Shown here piece by piece: positions 36,238 through 46,287 of a stretch of DNA of 64,000 nt. Origin of the DNA: Arthrobacter sp. ZGTC412 (GTDB lineage: Bacteria > Actinomycetota > Actinomycetes > Actinomycetales > Micrococcaceae); the NCBI RefSeq assembly GCF_002929215.1, contig NZ_PJII01000004.1, positions 124,001 to 188,000 of the forward strand, in the 5' to 3' direction. The translations under genes were made by a program, and so were the position numbers. Positions within the stretch are counted from its first letter, which is position 1; each line of letters begins with the position of its first letter. The notes under the pieces are model-generated. The model was not told the DNA's origin. It did not search any database and worked only from the letters and a program-made list of their open reading frames with translations.

Positions 36238-38895
36238 TTAGTCCTTCCGGCGGACCACCAGCCCCGTTCCCGGAACTGCGCCGCTGTTGGGCCGGGCGAG
36301 CGCCTCCAGCCCTTCGATGGTGAGTTCGTCGACGTCGGTGGCCGTGTCCACCAGCACGGTGTCGCCGTCCGCGATCCCGCCGGACAGGATGGCCTTGGCC
36401 AGGCGGTCGCCGATCTCCCGCTGCACCAGGCGGCGCAGCGGCCGGGCCCCGTAGGCGGAGTCGAACCCGGACATCGCCAGCCAGGCACGGGCGCCTTCGG
36501 TGACGTCCAGGGTCAGTCGGCGCTCGTGCAGCCTCCGGCCAAGTTCGGCCACCTGCAGTTCAACGATGCGGGCCAGCTCTTCCACGGACAGCGGATCGAA
36601 GAGCACCACCTCGTCCAGCCGGTTCAGGAACTCCGGCTTGAAGGAAGCGTTGACAGTGGCCATCACGGCGTTCCGCTTGGCCTCGGCATCCAGCGAGGGG
36701 TCCACCAGGAACTGGCTGCCCAGGTTGGACGTCAGCACCAGGATTGCGTTGCGGAAGTCCACCGTGCGGCCCTGGCCGTCGGTGAGGCGGCCGTCGTCGA
36801 GCACCTGCAGGAGGATGTCGAAGACCTCAGGGTGGGCCTTCTCCACCTCATCCAGCAGCACCACCGAGTACGGGCGGCGGCGGACGGCCTCGGTGAGCTG
36901 GCCGCCCTCCTCATAACCCACATATCCCGGAGGCGCACCCACCAGCCGCGCAACGGAATGCTTCTCGCCGTACTCGGACATATCGATCCGCACCATGGCA
37001 CGTTCGTCGTCGAACAGGAAGTCCGCGAGGGCCTTCGCGAGCTCGGTCTTACCGACGCCGGTGGGCCCAAGGAACAGGAACGAACCCGTGGGCCGGTTGG
37101 GATCGCTGATGCCGGCACGGGCGCGGCGAACGGCGTCGGACACAGCGGTGACAGCCGTCTTCTGGCCGATCAGCCGCTTCCCGAGCTCCTCCTCCATGTG
37201 CAGCAGCTTCTGGCTTTCACCCTGCAGCATGCGGCCGGCGGGAATGCCGGTCCAGGCGGAAATCACCTCGGCGATGTCGTCTGCGGTCACCTGTTCCGCC
37301 ACCATCTGCGCCGACTTGTCCGTGACGGCGGCCTCGGCTTCCGCGGCAGCGTTCAGCTCGCGCTCCAGGGCCGGGATCTCGCCGTAGAGAATCCGCGACG
37401 CCGTCTCCAGGTCACCTTCCCGGGCAGCTTTGTCGTACGTGGAACGGAGTTCGTCCAGCTTGGCCTTCAGGTCACCCACCCGGTTGAGGCCGGCCTTTTC
37501 GGCCTCCCAGCGGGCGTTCAGTCCGGCGAGCTCCTCTTCCCTGTCTGCTTTGTCCGCACGGAGCGCGGCGAGGCGCTCCACGGACGCGGCGTCGGTCTCA
37601 CCTTCCAGGGCCAGCTCCTCCATGGTGAGCCGGTCGACGGCGCGGCGGAGCTGGTCGATCTCCTCAGGGGCCGAGTCAATCTCCATGCGCAGCCGGGACG
37701 CGGCCTCGTCCACGAGGTCGATGGCCTTGTCCGGCAGCTGGCGCCCGGAGATGTAGCGGTTGGAGAGCGTCGCGGCTGCCACCAGGGCAGAGTCGGCAAT
37801 TGCCACCTTGTGGTGCGCCTCGTAGCGCTCCTTCAGGCCGCGGAGGATGCCGATGGTGTCCTCGACGCTGGGCTCGCCCACGTACACCTGCTGGAAGCGG
37901 CGCTCCAGCGCAGGGTCCTTTTCGATGTTTTCGCGGTACTCATCCAAGGTGGTGGCGCCGATAAGCCGCAGCTCCCCGCGCGCAAGCATCGGCTTGAGCA
38001 TGTTGCCCGCATCCATGGAGGACTCTCCGGTGGCTCCCGCCCCCACCACCGTGTGGATTTCGTCGATAAAGGTGACTATCTGGCCGTCGGAGTTCTTGAT
38101 CTCCTCGAGGACAGCCTTGAGGCGCTCCTCGAACTCGCCGCGGTACTTCGCGCCGGCCACCATGGAGGCGAGGTCCAGGGCGATGAGGGTCTTGCCGCGC
38201 AGGCTTTCCGGCACGTCACCGGCCACCATGCGCTGGGCGAGTCCCTCGACGACGGCGGTCTTGCCGACGCCGGGCTCACCGATGATCACGGGGTTGTTCT
38301 TGGTGCGGCGGCTGAGAACCTGGACAATCCGGCGGATTTCCGTGTCTCGGCCGATGACCGGATCCAGCTTGCCGGACCGGGCCATGGCAGTGAGGTCCGT
38401 GCCGAACTTTTCCAGGGACTGAAAGGTGTTCTCCGGGTCCGGGCTGGTGACTTTCCGGTCGCCGCGGACACCCGGCAGCGCAGCGACCAGGGCTTCGTGG
38501 GAGGCGCCGGCGTCGCGCAGCAACCGGCCTGCGGCGTCACTTCCTGCTGACAGGCCCAGGAGGAGCACTTCGGTGGATACGAAGGTGTCACCCAACCGCT
38601 CGGCTTCCCCCTTGGCGTTCTGGATGGCCTGCAGGGCGGGCCGGGACAGCTGTGCCTGCTGGCTGGACCCACCGGAAGTGGCGGGCAGAGCTTTGATGGC
38701 GCTGCTCGCCTGCACGCTGACGGCGTCCGGATCGGCCCCAGTGGCTCGCAGAAGCGCCACGGCGACGCCTTCACGCTGGTCCATCAGCGCCTTGAGCAGA
38801 TGGGCCGGCTCCACCTGCGGGTTGCCAGCGGTTGAGGCGTTCATGGCTGCAGCCGAGAGAGCCTCCTGGCTCTTGGTAGTGAATTTGACGTCCAA
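36238..38895 (-). CDS. clpB: ATP-dependent chaperone ClpB
   Basis: This 885-residue Hsp100 disaggregase has a Clp_N repeat domain (1-145), NBD1 with Walker A GEPGVGKT near 203, the M-domain coiled coil (about 400-520), and NBD2 with Walker [11 protein letters not shown] near 602. [11 protein letters not shown] and [24 protein letters not shown] are present. It dissolves aggregates with DnaK. The first codon is TTG 38895, six bases after AAGGAG. A HAIR element lies 32 bp upstream, indicating HspR repression. The C-terminal extension beyond NBD2 is short. Confidence 0.97.
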   Translation of the reverse strand: MDVKFTTKSQEALSAAAMNASTAGNPQVEPAHLLKALMDQREGVAVALLRATGADPDAVSVQASSAIKALPATSGGSSQQAQLSRPALQAIQNAKGEAERLGDTFVSTEVLLLGLSAGSDAAGRLLRDAGASHEALVAALPGVRGDRKVTSPDPENTFQSLEKFGTDLTAMARSGKLDPVIGRDTEIRRIVQVLSRRTKNNPVIIGEPGVGKTAVVEGLAQRMVAGDVPESLRGKTLIALDLASMVAGAKYRGEFEERLKAVLEEIKNSDGQIVTFIDEIHTVVGAGATGESSMDAGNMLKPMLARGELRLIGATTLDEYRENIEKDPALERRFQQVYVGEPSVEDTIGILRGLKERYEAHHKVAIADSALVAAATLSNRYISGRQLPDKAIDLVDEAASRLRMEIDSAPEEIDQLRRAVDRLTMEELALEGETDAASVERLAALRADKADREEELAGLNARWEAEKAGLNRVGDLKAKLDELRSTYDKAAREGDLETASRILYGEIPALERELNAAAEAEAAVTDKSAQMVAEQVTADDIAEVISAWTGIPAGRMLQGESQKLLHMEEELGKRLIGQKTAVTAVSDAVRRARAGISDPNRPTGSFLFLGPTGVGKTELAKALADFLFDDERAMVRIDMSEYGEKHSVARLVGAPPGYVGYEEGGQLTEAVRRRPYSVVLLDEVEKAHPEVFDILLQVLDDGRLTDGQGRTVDFRNAILVLTSNLGSQFLVDPSLDAEAKRNAVMATVNASFKPEFLNRLDEVVLFDPLSVEELARIVELQVAELGRRLHERRLTLDVTEGARAWLAMSGFDSAYGARPLRRLVQREIGDRLAKAILSGGIADGDTVLVDTATDVDELTIEGLEALARPNSGAVPGTGLVVRRKD

Positions 38896-38926
38896 AGAGA
38901 GCTCCTTTCAGGGGTAATTAATCTAG

Positions 38927-38947
38927 GTTGAGTCTACTACGCTCAAC
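38927..38947. promoter_or_regulatory. HAIR element (HspR operator) of clpB
   Basis: GTTGAGT-CTACTAC-GCTCAAC matches the HAIR consensus CTTGAGT-N7-ACTCAAG except for the outer pair and one inner base. The copy overlaps a possible minus-strand promoter (TTGAGC, TAGATT). Confidence 0.8.
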
Positions 38948-39095
38948 TTTGGACGGGGTACTTTTTATTTCCTGTTTGCCAATGGCGAACCACCGCACGC
39001 GACACCCGTCCCGTTTTCAAGCGGTCTCATCCACCCTAGGATCGCCTTGTGACCGGGGAGCACAGTGCCGCCGGCGCAGGGAGACGGGACAGGCC

Positions 39096-39431
39096 ATGAA
39101 GAAGTTTGTTGTTCTCTACATCGCAGCACAGTCGGCCCAGGCGCAAATGGCCGAAAGTACCCCAGAGGCCGCCCAGGAGGGCATGAAGGCGTGGATGGCT
39201 TGGGCAGAGAGCGCCGGCGACGGCATCGTGGACCTGGGGAACCCGCTCGGGGCCGGGAAGGAGATGACGTCAACCGGCACTTCTGATACCAGCACCGGCG
39301 TGGCCGGTTATGGAATCCTCCAGGCCGAGGACCTCGCCGGCGCCCAGGGGCTGCTGGACGGGCACCCGCACCTCATGATGCCCGGCGCCAGCATTCAGGT
39401 GTACGAGTCCCTGGACCTGCCGGGGATGTAG
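39096..39431 (+). CDS. YCII-related protein
   Basis: This 111-residue protein has a dimeric ferredoxin-like fold of the YciI/DGPF family. It begins MKKFVVLYIAAQSAQAQM and contains MKAWMAWAESAGDGIVDLGNPL and the end LMMPGASIQVYESLDLPGM. Related proteins lie near sigma factors or are stand-alone; the function is unknown. The start is ATG 39096. It is convergent with the protease gene across a terminator. Confidence 0.8.
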   Translation: MKKFVVLYIAAQSAQAQMAESTPEAAQEGMKAWMAWAESAGDGIVDLGNPLGAGKEMTSTGTSDTSTGVAGYGILQAEDLAGAQGLLDGHPHLMMPGASIQVYESLDLPGM

Positions 39432-39469
39432 GCCAGCAGCCAAAGCAGAGCATGATCAGGCGCAAGAAA

Positions 39470-39505
39470 CCGGCGGGTGGCTCCCCCAGCAAAGCCACCC
39501 GCCGG
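39470..39505. terminator. Bidirectional terminator between YCII and protease genes
   Basis: CCGGCGGGTGGCT (39470-39482) and AGCCACCCGCCGG (39493-39505) form a perfect 13-bp stem. Confidence 0.8.
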
Positions 39506-39525
39506 CTCGTTCACTGCCGCCGTCG

Positions 39526-40278
39526 TCAGGAAGCGCCAACCCCGGAGACGCCGGTGATCCAGCTCAGGTTTTGGGCCACAGAGGCGTGGTCGTTGTAGTA
39601 GCGGGTGTAACTTGACGGGTTGGATGCGGGGAGGATGCTCGACGTCGACAGGACGCCTACCAGCTTCCCGTTCACGATGAGGGGTCCGCCGGAGTCACCG
39701 CCCAGGGTGTGCCCGGTCTGGGACTGCGTCCGGACGGAGGGCCCGCCGTAGGTGTCGATTCCCTGGCCGGCCACAGTGACGCTTGCCGTCTTGAGGTTGT
39801 AGGACATGGTGCCGGCGCCCTCGGTCTGGTCACCCCAGCCGTAAACCTTGGCCCCGACGCCGGTGGCGGGGAAGGAACTGGAAAGCCCCACGTAGGAGCC
39901 GTAGTGCGGCGTGGAGAGCTTGAGCAGCAGGACGTCGCCGGTGCTGGAGGCGTACCTGGCGGAGACGGCCTTGACGGTGCCGCCGGACTCCAGGTAGCTG
40001 GTGCCGAGCCGGACCGACTTCAGCGAGGTGGAGTTGCAATGCTTGGCTGTGATGACCCAGCCGGCTGAGATCTGGCTGCCCGTGCAACCCACGTTGGTTC
40101 CGGTGGAGTCGAAGGAAATCTGGGCGGCATACGGCGCGGCGGCGATGGTGGTGGTTGTGCCGCCGGCAATGTCCGGGCTGGCGGTGTCCCCACCCGGGGC
40201 AGGAGCAGCAGAGGCCGGCTGCAGCGGGCCGAGCAGGGCGACGACGGCAGCGGCAGCAAGAATCCTGGCGATTTTCAA
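39526..40278 (-). CDS. Secreted trypsin-like serine protease (S1 family)
   Basis: This 250-residue precursor has a Sec signal peptide (1-24, cleavage after PASA) and a short propeptide (to about 38). The S1 domain has a catalytic triad H80 (WVITAKHC), D115 (STGDVLLL) and S196 (GGDSGGPL). The His motif reads TAKHC instead of the usual TAAHC. Cysteines near H80 (CTGSQ and KHC) give one disulfide. Extracellular protein degradation is inferred. ATG 40278 follows AAGGAGTA. The gene stands alone. Confidence 0.9.
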   Translation of the reverse strand: MKIARILAAAAVVALLGPLQPASAAPAPGGDTASPDIAGGTTTTIAAAPYAAQISFDSTGTNVGCTGSQISAGWVITAKHCNSTSLKSVRLGTSYLESGGTVKAVSARYASSTGDVLLLKLSTPHYGSYVGLSSSFPATGVGAKVYGWGDQTEGAGTMSYNLKTASVTVAGQGIDTYGGPSVRTQSQTGHTLGGDSGGPLIVNGKLVGVLSTSSILPASNPSSYTRYYNDHASVAQNLSWITGVSGVGAS

Positions 40279-40454
40279 AGCGGTACTCCTTCACGAGAGA
40301 CCGCCCGCGGCTCCGTTGTGCGGCGCGCGGGAACAGTTCCGGTTGACGGGCAGCGGCAGGATTTGCCTCCCCCAACGGGGACTTTACAAGGAATTGTGAT
40401 GGCTGTCACTTGATATGACAGATATTGTAAATATTGCTGTATTGGCGGGGTCGG

Positions 40455-41510
40455 TCAGGCCCGGTAGATGGCCACCGCCATTGCCTTCACCACAAAATGC
40501 ACGGGCAAGCCGGGGACCAGTCCCAGGTCCGCTGAAGCGGCGGGAGTAATGTCCGCAGCAAGGCCTCCCGCGCGGACCCGGATGAGGTCACCGTGCGGCT
40601 CCAGGTCCGTGATGGTCACCTCGAAGTAGTTGCGGGGACTGCCGTGGGCGTTGTCGAGGAATACGGAGACGGCTGACGGCGGGAACACGGCCACCGCCGC
40701 AAGGTCCCCCCCTGCATAACTGGGGTCCTCCACATGGCCGGAAATGGTCTGGCCGTCAGCCGTTTCGAGCCCGCGGGCGGTGAGGTTTCCAGGAATCAGG
40801 TTCAGCCCCGCCAGCCCTGCCGCGAACTTGCTCCGGGGCCGCTCGAGTACCTCGCGGGTTGGCCCTTCCTCTGAAATCCGGCCCTTTTCCAGGATGACTA
40901 CACGGTCCGCCAGCATCAGCGCGTCCAGGACGTCGTGGGTGATGATGATGGCCGGCCTGTCCGTGAGGACCCGCTTCAGCAGGCGGCGGAGGAGCGGGGC
41001 GGAGTGGATGTCGAGGGCGGCCATGGGCTCGTCCAGGAGGAGAAGAGCCGGATCCGCTGCCAGCGCCCTTGCCACCGCAACGCGCTGGGCCTGGCCGCCG
41101 GAAAGTTCCGCCGGACGGCGTTCGTGGAGGTCCTGCGCTTCCACCTCAGCCAGCCACCGGGCGGCTTCGGACTTTGCCTGTTGCATGGTCGCCCCGGTGC
41201 TCCGCGGACCGAAGGCCACGTTTTCCAGGGCGTTGAGGTGAGGGAACAGCAGGGGTTCCTGGGCGAGCAGGGCGGTGCCGCGTTGATGCGGCGGCGTCCA
41301 TGTGCTACGGCCCGGCGAGAAATCGAACAGCGCCTTTCCGCTGAGTTCCGCCCGGCCGCTGTCGGGCCGAAGCAGGCCCGCGATCACGGACAGCAGCGTC
41401 GATTTGCCGGCCCCATTCGGCCCCATCACGGCTACCGTTTCGCCGGGGCCGACAGTCAGGGTCACGTCGAATCCCCGCTCCGCCACGGCTGCCTCGAACG
41501 TGAACGTCAC
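40455..41510 (-). CDS. modC: Molybdate ABC transporter ATP-binding protein
   Basis: This 351-residue ATPase has Walker [10 protein letters not shown], signature [15 protein letters not shown], Walker [13 protein letters not shown], and switch IITHD. A C-terminal TOBE/Mop-like molybdate-binding domain (about 270-350) includes [24 protein letters not shown]. It powers ModB transport. The start overlaps the modB end by 4 bp. It is the last gene of the modE-like-modA-B-C operon. Confidence 0.92.
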   Translation of the reverse strand: MTFTFEAAVAERGFDVTLTVGPGETVAVMGPNGAGKSTLLSVIAGLLRPDSGRAELSGKALFDFSPGRSTWTPPHQRGTALLAQEPLLFPHLNALENVAFGPRSTGATMQQAKSEAARWLAEVEAQDLHERRPAELSGGQAQRVAVARALAADPALLLLDEPMAALDIHSAPLLRRLLKRVLTDRPAIIITHDVLDALMLADRVVILEKGRISEEGPTREVLERPRSKFAAGLAGLNLIPGNLTARGLETADGQTISGHVEDPSYAGGDLAAVAVFPPSAVSVFLDNAHGSPRNYFEVTITDLEPHGDLIRVRAGGLAADITPAASADLGLVPGLPVHFVVKAMAVAIYRA

Positions 41511-42379
41511 GCGACGTTCCCGCCCGGCGCGGCAGCCGTCGTCGTCCGCTGCGTGGAAGTCTGCAAGGCACCTCCGCTGGGCCGCCGGTAAGCAAGTGCC
41601 ACCACGGCTACCGCCACGGCCACCAGCACCAGGGAGAGTGCGACGGCGGCGTCCGGGTCCGTTTCACGCTGCAGGTAGATTTCCAGCGGCAGGGTCCGGG
41701 TCACCCCCTGGAGGCTGCCCGCGAACGTCAGGGTGGCACCGAACTCGCCCAGGCTGCGGGCAAAGGAGAGCACGGCGCCAGAGGCCAGCCCGGGCAGCAC
41801 CAGCGGCAGCGTGACGCGGCGGAATACCCTTCCGGGTGAGGCGCCGAGAGTGGCCGCCACGGCTTCGTAGCGTTCGCCGCCGGTCCGCAGGGCCCCTTCC
41901 AGGCTCACCACCAGGAACGGCAGTGCCACAAACGTCTGCGCCAGGACAACGGCCGTGGTGGAGAAGGCAATCTGGAGGCCGAGGAATTCCAGGGTCCGGC
42001 CCAGGAGGCCCTGGCGGCCGAATGTGTAGAGGAGCGCGATGCCGCCCACCACCGGCGGCAGCACGAGTGGGAGTAACACCAGTGACCGCAGCAGGCCCTG
42101 CAGCGGGAACCTGCCCCGGGCCAGGACCAGCGCCAGCGGCACACCGAGCACAATGCATAGAACGGTGCTGGCAACGGAAGTCCGCAGGCTCAAGCCCAGG
42201 GCCGACAGCGCTGATTCGGAAGTGACCAGCGGAAGGAAGCTGGCCCAGTTGACCCTCGCGACCATGGCGAACAGCGGGAGGACCACCACCAGGGCGGCCA
42301 GGACCGCGAGGGCATAGATCCAGCGCGGAACGCCGCTGTAGGCCTGGCGGTTCACGTCGCGCCGCTCAATTCCGGCCAC
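41507..42379 (-). CDS. modB: Molybdate ABC transporter permease
   Basis: This 290-residue permease has six predicted TM helices. The EAA loop is [30 protein letters not shown] (about residues 168-197), the contact for Mod[18 protein letters not shown] is characteristic of the ModB family. It overlaps modA by 14 bp and modC by 4 bp. The periplasmic-face partner is ModA. Confidence 0.92.
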   Translation of the reverse strand: MAGIERRDVNRQAYSGVPRWIYALAVLAALVVVLPLFAMVARVNWASFLPLVTSESALSALGLSLRTSVASTVLCIVLGVPLALVLARGRFPLQGLLRSLVLLPLVLPPVVGGIALLYTFGRQGLLGRTLEFLGLQIAFSTTAVVLAQTFVALPFLVVSLEGALRTGGERYEAVAATLGASPGRVFRRVTLPLVLPGLASGAVLSFARSLGEFGATLTFAGSLQGVTRTLPLEIYLQRETDPDAAVALSLVLVAVAVAVVALAYRRPSGGALQTSTQRTTTAAAPGGNVA

Positions 42380-43142
42380 TGCCGAAGCCGGCGGCCGCCA
42401 GCACCTGCTGGCCTTCCGGGCTGGTCAACAGATTGAGGAAAGCCCGGGCGTCTGCGCTGTTCCGGCTGTTGGACAGCACGGCGGCGGGGTAGCTGTTGAC
42501 GGCGCTGGCGGCTTCCGGGAAAGGAACTCCCTCCACCTGGCCGGCCGCGGAACGGACATCGGTGATATAGACCAGCCCGGCGTCGGCTTCCCCGGAAATG
42601 ACTTTGCCGAGCACGTCCGTTACGGAGTTTTCCTCGCTCACCGGGGCCAGGTCCGTGCCGGTTTTCTGTTCGATGGCGGCCGCGGCGGCTCCGCAGGGCA
42701 CCTGCTTTGCACACTGAACCAGCCGTATTCCCGGTTTGCTGAGGTCCGCGAAGGAACGGATGCCGGCCGTGTTTCCCGGCGGGACCGCGATGGCGAGCGT
42801 GTTGGTGGCGAAGACCTGGGGTTCGCCGTCCACCAACCCGGCCTCCTGGAGCTTTTCCATGTTCCTGGTGTCGGCGGAGGCGAAGACGTCGGCCGGTGCG
42901 CCCTGGTTGATCTGCCCGGCCAGGTCCGCTGATCCGGCGAAGCTGAGGGTAACGGTGGTGCCGGGGTGCTGGGTTTCGAAGGTCTTTGCCAGTTCCGTAA
43001 AACTGGCCTTGAGGGACGCGGCGGCCAACACGGTCAGCGTCCCGCCGCCGTTGCCCGTGGCCTGGCCGCCGCCGCAGGCTGCCAGCGGGGCGGCCACCAG
43101 GAACGCCAGCAGCAGAGCGGCCAGCTTTTGGCCCTTCTTCAC
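42366..43142 (-). CDS. modA: Molybdate-binding lipoprotein
   Basis: This 258-residue substrate-binding protein has a lipoprotein signal ([17 protein letters not shown], lipobox Cys about 23). The mature domain has [18 protein letters not shown] with oxyanion-binding Ser, [25 protein letters not shown], and [22 protein letters not shown], all typical of ModA. The start is GTG 43142, overlapping the stop of the upstream regulator. An upstream frame to 43277 lacks signal-like sequence. Confidence 0.93.
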   Translation of the reverse strand: MKKGQKLAALLLAFLVAAPLAACGGGQATGNGGGTLTVLAAASLKASFTELAKTFETQHPGTTVTLSFAGSADLAGQINQGAPADVFASADTRNMEKLQEAGLVDGEPQVFATNTLAIAVPPGNTAGIRSFADLSKPGIRLVQCAKQVPCGAAAAAIEQKTGTDLAPVSEENSVTDVLGKVISGEADAGLVYITDVRSAAGQVEGVPFPEAASAVNSYPAAVLSNSRNSADARAFLNLLTSPEGQQVLAAAGFGSGRN

Positions 43143-43546
43143 AGGGCCCTGCCCTGCGGCGTTTCGATGATGACCGTGGTGGCTTTGACCACCGCGGTGG
43201 CTACGGAGCCGAGTTCCAACCCCAGCTCCCGCACCGCCTCGCTGCTCATCAGCGACACCACCCGGAACGGCCCGCACTGCAGCTCCACCTGGGCCATCAC
43301 CTTGTCCGCCGTGATGCCGGTGACCAGGCCCACGAACCTGTTTCGGGCGGAACTGCCGGTACGGTGCGGATCGTCCGGAAGATGCGCCAGCTTCTGCGCA
43401 TGCCGGGCGAGCTCCAGGCCGTCCACGGCGAGCCTGCCGCCGTCGTCCTTCACGGGGGTGAGGGACCCGTTGTCCATCCAGCGGCGCACGGTATCGTCAC
43501 TGACACCCAGGAACCGGGCAGCCTCAGCGACGCGAATAATGGTCAT
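43139..43546 (-). CDS. HTH plus Mop/TOBE molybdate-responsive regulator
   Basis: This 135-residue protein has an excisionase-type winged helix (MTIIRVAEAARFLGVSDDTVRRW, 1-60) and one Mop/TOBE domain (about 66-132: ARNRFVGLVTGITADKVMAQVEL). It is the actinobacterial alternative to ModE: DNA binding coupled to molybdate sensing. It lies first in the mod operon, probably as autoregulator. It overlaps modA by 4 bp. No operator was identified in the 118-bp gap upstream. Confidence 0.85.
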   Translation of the reverse strand: MTIIRVAEAARFLGVSDDTVRRWMDNGSLTPVKDDGGRLAVDGLELARHAQKLAHLPDDPHRTGSSARNRFVGLVTGITADKVMAQVELQCGPFRVVSLMSSEAVRELGLELGSVATAVVKATTVIIETPQGRAL

Positions 43547-43664
43547 AGCGCAAGTCTAGAGCGCACCTACGGCAGAAGCGGCGAAATCACACCGTATCTT
43601 CGGAAACCTAAGTCAGCGGCTTGCGGCCGGCACCCGTTGGGAGGCGTCCCACTAGACTTCCTCC

Positions 43665-44534
43665 ATGGCCATCTACATTGACCCGCCGCTCTGGCCTGCC
43701 CACGGGACGCACTTTTCGCACCTGGTATCGGACTCGTCGCTGACGGAACTGCATGGGTTCGCCTCCGCGGCCGGGATTCCCGAGCGCGCTTTCGACGGCG
43801 ACCACTACGACGTGGCCGAGCGTCGCTTCGATGACCTGGTGGCGGCAGGAGCAATCCCTGTAGAGGCCCGGGTCCTGGTGCGCAAGCTGATCGCCAGCGG
43901 TCTGCGGATCCCCGCCCGGCAGCGGAACAAGTCGCTCAAGGTTCCGCTGTTCAACCGGTGGGACGCCATCATGGCCGGCCAGGACGCGCTCTTCCTCGAC
44001 CTTCTGGACCGGTGGAGCGAGCCGCACCGCCGGTACCACGGCTGCACCCACCTGCTCTCGGTGCTGGAAGCCCTCGATCTGCTGACCGATCCCGCTGATC
44101 CTCCCCGCTCCGTGCTGCTGGCTGCATGGTTCCACGATGCCGTCTACCGGGGCGTGGCCGGCCAGGATGAGGAGGAGTCGGCCCGCCTGGCGGAGGACCG
44201 GCTGCAGCACGCCGGGCTTCCCGATGCGGAGGTGGCTGAAGTGGCGCGGCTGGTGCGGCTGACGTCGGACCACCGCCCCGAGCCGGGGGACGACGACGGC
44301 GCCCTCCTCTGCGATGCCGACCTTTCCGTTCTCGGCGGGGAACCGGACGAGTACGCCAGGTACGTGGCGGACGTCCGCCAGGACTATGCGCACATCGGCG
44401 ACGCTGACTTCGCTGCCGGGCGCACCGCCGTCGTACGCCGCCTGCTGGAACTTGACCCGCTGTTCCACAGCGGCCGGGCGCGGGAGCTGTGGCTGGACGC
44501 CGCACACCGGAACCTGAAAGGCGAACTCGCGTGA
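43665..44534 (+). CDS. DUF4031 and HD-domain fusion protein
   Basis: This 289-residue protein has an N-terminal DUF4031 domain (about 1-90: MAIYIDPPLWPAHGTHFSHLVSD). A C-terminal HD-type phosphohydrolase-like domain (about 115-285) has YHGCTHLLSVLEA, AAWFHDAVYRG, and RLTSDHRPEPGDDDGALLCDADLSVLGG. The His/Asp ligands for a metal are visible. Substrate is unknown; nucleotide or small-phosphate hydrolysis is likely. It ends in a GTGA overlap with comB. Confidence 0.85.
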   Translation: MAIYIDPPLWPAHGTHFSHLVSDSSLTELHGFASAAGIPERAFDGDHYDVAERRFDDLVAAGAIPVEARVLVRKLIASGLRIPARQRNKSLKVPLFNRWDAIMAGQDALFLDLLDRWSEPHRRYHGCTHLLSVLEALDLLTDPADPPRSVLLAAWFHDAVYRGVAGQDEEESARLAEDRLQHAGLPDAEVAEVARLVRLTSDHRPEPGDDDGALLCDADLSVLGGEPDEYARYVADVRQDYAHIGDADFAAGRTAVVRRLLELDPLFHSGRARELWLDAAHRNLKGELA

Positions 44535-45391
44535 ACGCACCCAGCTCAAACTCCCGCCACATGTTGACAGCGAGTGCGGTCCACCGGCAGCTGCCCTACA
44601 CCGTGCGGCTGGAGTGGGGGCTCGACGGCGCCATGACAGTGGCGCCCGGGGCGGACCTCGCCGTGGTGGTGGACATCCTGTCCTTCAGCACCTGCGTCAG
44701 CGTCGCCCTGGACCGGGGTGCCGTTGTTTTTCCTTTCCCCTGGAAGGACACGGGTGCCGAGGACTTCGCCGCCCACCACCGCGCCCGGCTGGCTGGTCCC
44801 CGCGAGGGCGGCGGGCTCAGCCTCTCCCCTGCCAGCATCCGGGCTGCGGCGTCCTTGGAGCGGGTGGTCCTGCCGTCCCCGAACGGTTCCGCCCTCTGCC
44901 ATGAGCTGGCAGGCGAGGTCCCGCTGGTAGCTGCCGTGTCCCTGCGCAATGCCGCGGCAACGGCCGACTGGGTGGCGGCCAACCTGCCCGCGGATGCTGT
45001 CATCGCAGTGGTTGCCGCCGGTGAACGCTGGCCTGACGGCACCCTGCGCCCTGCCGTGGAGGACCAGATCGGGGCAGGCGCGTTCATCGCCGGCCTGGTG
45101 GCGGCGGGCAAGGGCGGCTACGAGGCCGAGGACGGCAGGCACGGTTACTCCCCGGAGGCTGTAGCGGCCATGGCAGTCTTCGAGGCCGCGAGTTGGCCGG
45201 TGCCGGCTACGGGGACGACGTCGATATCGCCGCGGAACTGGACGACAGCGGCGCTGTGGCCATCCTGGTGGACGGGGCCTTCAGCCCACGCTGAAGGTGA
45301 GGCTCGCCTTCTGGGGTGCGCCGGCGGTTCGGAATGCCCGACGGCTAACCCTTTACCGCCGTCGGCTACGGATGCAAGACTGCTCGGATGA
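44531..45391 (+). CDS. comB: 2-phosphosulfolactate phosphatase ComB-like, C-terminus frameshifted
   Basis: This protein matches the ComB family: DLAVVVDILSFSTCVSVALDRGAVVFPF near 44-71, RVVLPSPNGSALCHEL, and ERWPDGTLRPAVEDQIGAGA. ComB makes 3-sulfolactate in coenzyme M or sulfoquinovose-linked routes; in Arthrobacter its role is uncertain. As written, the frame ends in unrelated sequence at 45391. Inserting one base at the CC of 45186-45187 restores a family-like end, GYGDDVDIAAELDD... VDGAFSPR, with a stop at 45294. So a 1-base deletion or sequencing error is probable. The start is GTG 44531. Confidence 0.75.
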   Translation: MNAPSSNSRHMLTASAVHRQLPYTVRLEWGLDGAMTVAPGADLAVVVDILSFSTCVSVALDRGAVVFPFPWKDTGAEDFAAHHRARLAGPREGGGLSLSPASIRAAASLERVVLPSPNGSALCHELAGEVPLVAAVSLRNAAATADWVAANLPADAVIAVVAAGERWPDGTLRPAVEDQIGAGAFIAGLVAAGKGGYEAEDGRHGYSPEAVAAMAVFEAASWPVPATGTTSISPRNWTTAALWPSWWTGPSAHAEGEARLLGCAGGSECPTANPLPPSATDARLLG

Positions 45392-45762
45392 CCTTGCGCA
45401 TCCAATCCCTTTGCATTGATTCGACTGATCCGAAAGTGCCTGCGGACTTCTGGGAGAAGGCGCTGGGATGGCGCCGGACCTATGAGGCGGACGATGAAAT
45501 TGTGCTCGAGCCGCCGGCCGGCAGCCCCGAGGAGGGGGTTTCCCCGGACCTGCTCTTCCTGAAGGTGCCCGAACGCAAGGAGGTCAAAAACAGGCTCCAC
45601 CTGGACCTGCGGCCCGAGGACCGGGACGCAGAGGTTGCAAGGCTGGAGGGTCTTGGCGCCGAGCGCGTCTCTGTCGGCCAGGGTCCTGAGGTGACCTGGG
45701 TGGTGCTGGCGGATCCAGACGGCAACGAGTTCTGCGTCCTGCGGGCACTTCAGGCCGACTGA
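45388..45762 (+). CDS. VOC-family glyoxalase-like protein
   Basis: The 124-residue protein is a single VOC domain. It starts IQSLCIDSTDPKVPADFWEKALGW, has NRLHLDLRPEDRDAEVARLEGLGA, and ends WVVLADPDGNEFCVL, the C-terminal metal-binding motif. Such proteins cover glyoxalases, dioxygenases and resistance binders; the ligand is unknown. ATG 45388 overlaps the as-written end of the frameshifted comB. Confidence 0.85.
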   Translation: MTLRIQSLCIDSTDPKVPADFWEKALGWRRTYEADDEIVLEPPAGSPEEGVSPDLLFLKVPERKEVKNRLHLDLRPEDRDAEVARLEGLGAERVSVGQGPEVTWVVLADPDGNEFCVLRALQAD

Positions 45763-45816
45763 CCAGTCGTCCCCGCCGCGGCTCCCCCGCTCCTAGTGGG
45801 AACGGCGGCGACTGTT

Positions 45817-46218
45817 TTACCGGTAGGTGGTGACGAACGGCGCGCTGGTTGGCACGATCTGCTTGCCCAGGGGCATCAGGGATATCGGGATGAGCTTCAG
45901 GTTGGCGATGGCCAGCGGGATTCCGATGATGGTAACGGCCATGGCAAAGGCAGTCACCACGTGGCCGATCGCGATCCAAATGCCCGCCACCAACAGCCAG
46001 ATCACATTCCCCAGGAGCGAGAACACCCCTGTGCCGCCTGGCTTGTCCACCACCGTCCGGCCGAAGGGCCACAGCGTGTACTCTGCAATCCTGAACGAGG
46101 CGATGCCCCACGGGATGGTGACGATCAGCAGGCAGCAGATGACGCCGGCCACAAAATAGCCCAGCGCAAGCCAGAATCCGCCGAAAACCAGCCAGATGAT
46201 GTTGAGCAGTGTCTTCAT
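45817..46218 (-). CDS. YccF-family membrane protein
   Basis: This 133-residue protein has two repeated YccF units of about 55 residues. Each contains GNVIWL-type and IPWGIA/IGIPLAIA motifs, with hydrophobic helices at about 10-33, 65-90 and 92-110. It is an inner-membrane protein of unknown function. It starts at ATG 46218. A hairpin lies between it and trpF, which reads in the same direction from upstream. Confidence 0.88.
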   Translation of the reverse strand: MKTLLNIIWLVFGGFWLALGYFVAGVICCLLIVTIPWGIASFRIAEYTLWPFGRTVVDKPGGTGVFSLLGNVIWLLVAGIWIAIGHVVTAFAMAVTIIGIPLAIANLKLIPISLMPLGKQIVPTSAPFVTTYR

Positions 46219-46250
46219 TCATCCATTGTGCCCCGGGGGCTCTGACAAAA

Positions 46251-46280
46251 GTCAGGGGCCTTCCCTGACTGGCCCCTGAC
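46251..46280. terminator. Hairpin between trpF and yccF-like gene
   Basis: GTCAGGGGCC (46251-46260) and GGCCCCTGAC (46271-46280) form a 10-bp perfect stem with a 10-base loop, just after trpF on the minus strand. Confidence 0.7.
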
Positions 46281-46287
46281 TCAGCTG

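Noticed and set aside
36526-38550. 674-residue open frame antisense to clpB
   Set aside because: It overlaps the full ClpB coding region and has no recognisable motif; the strong ClpB homology explains the sequence.
43547-43664. ModE-type operator upstream of the mod operon
   Set aside because: Only short direct repeats of AGCGC were seen; no convincing dyad matched a known Mo box.
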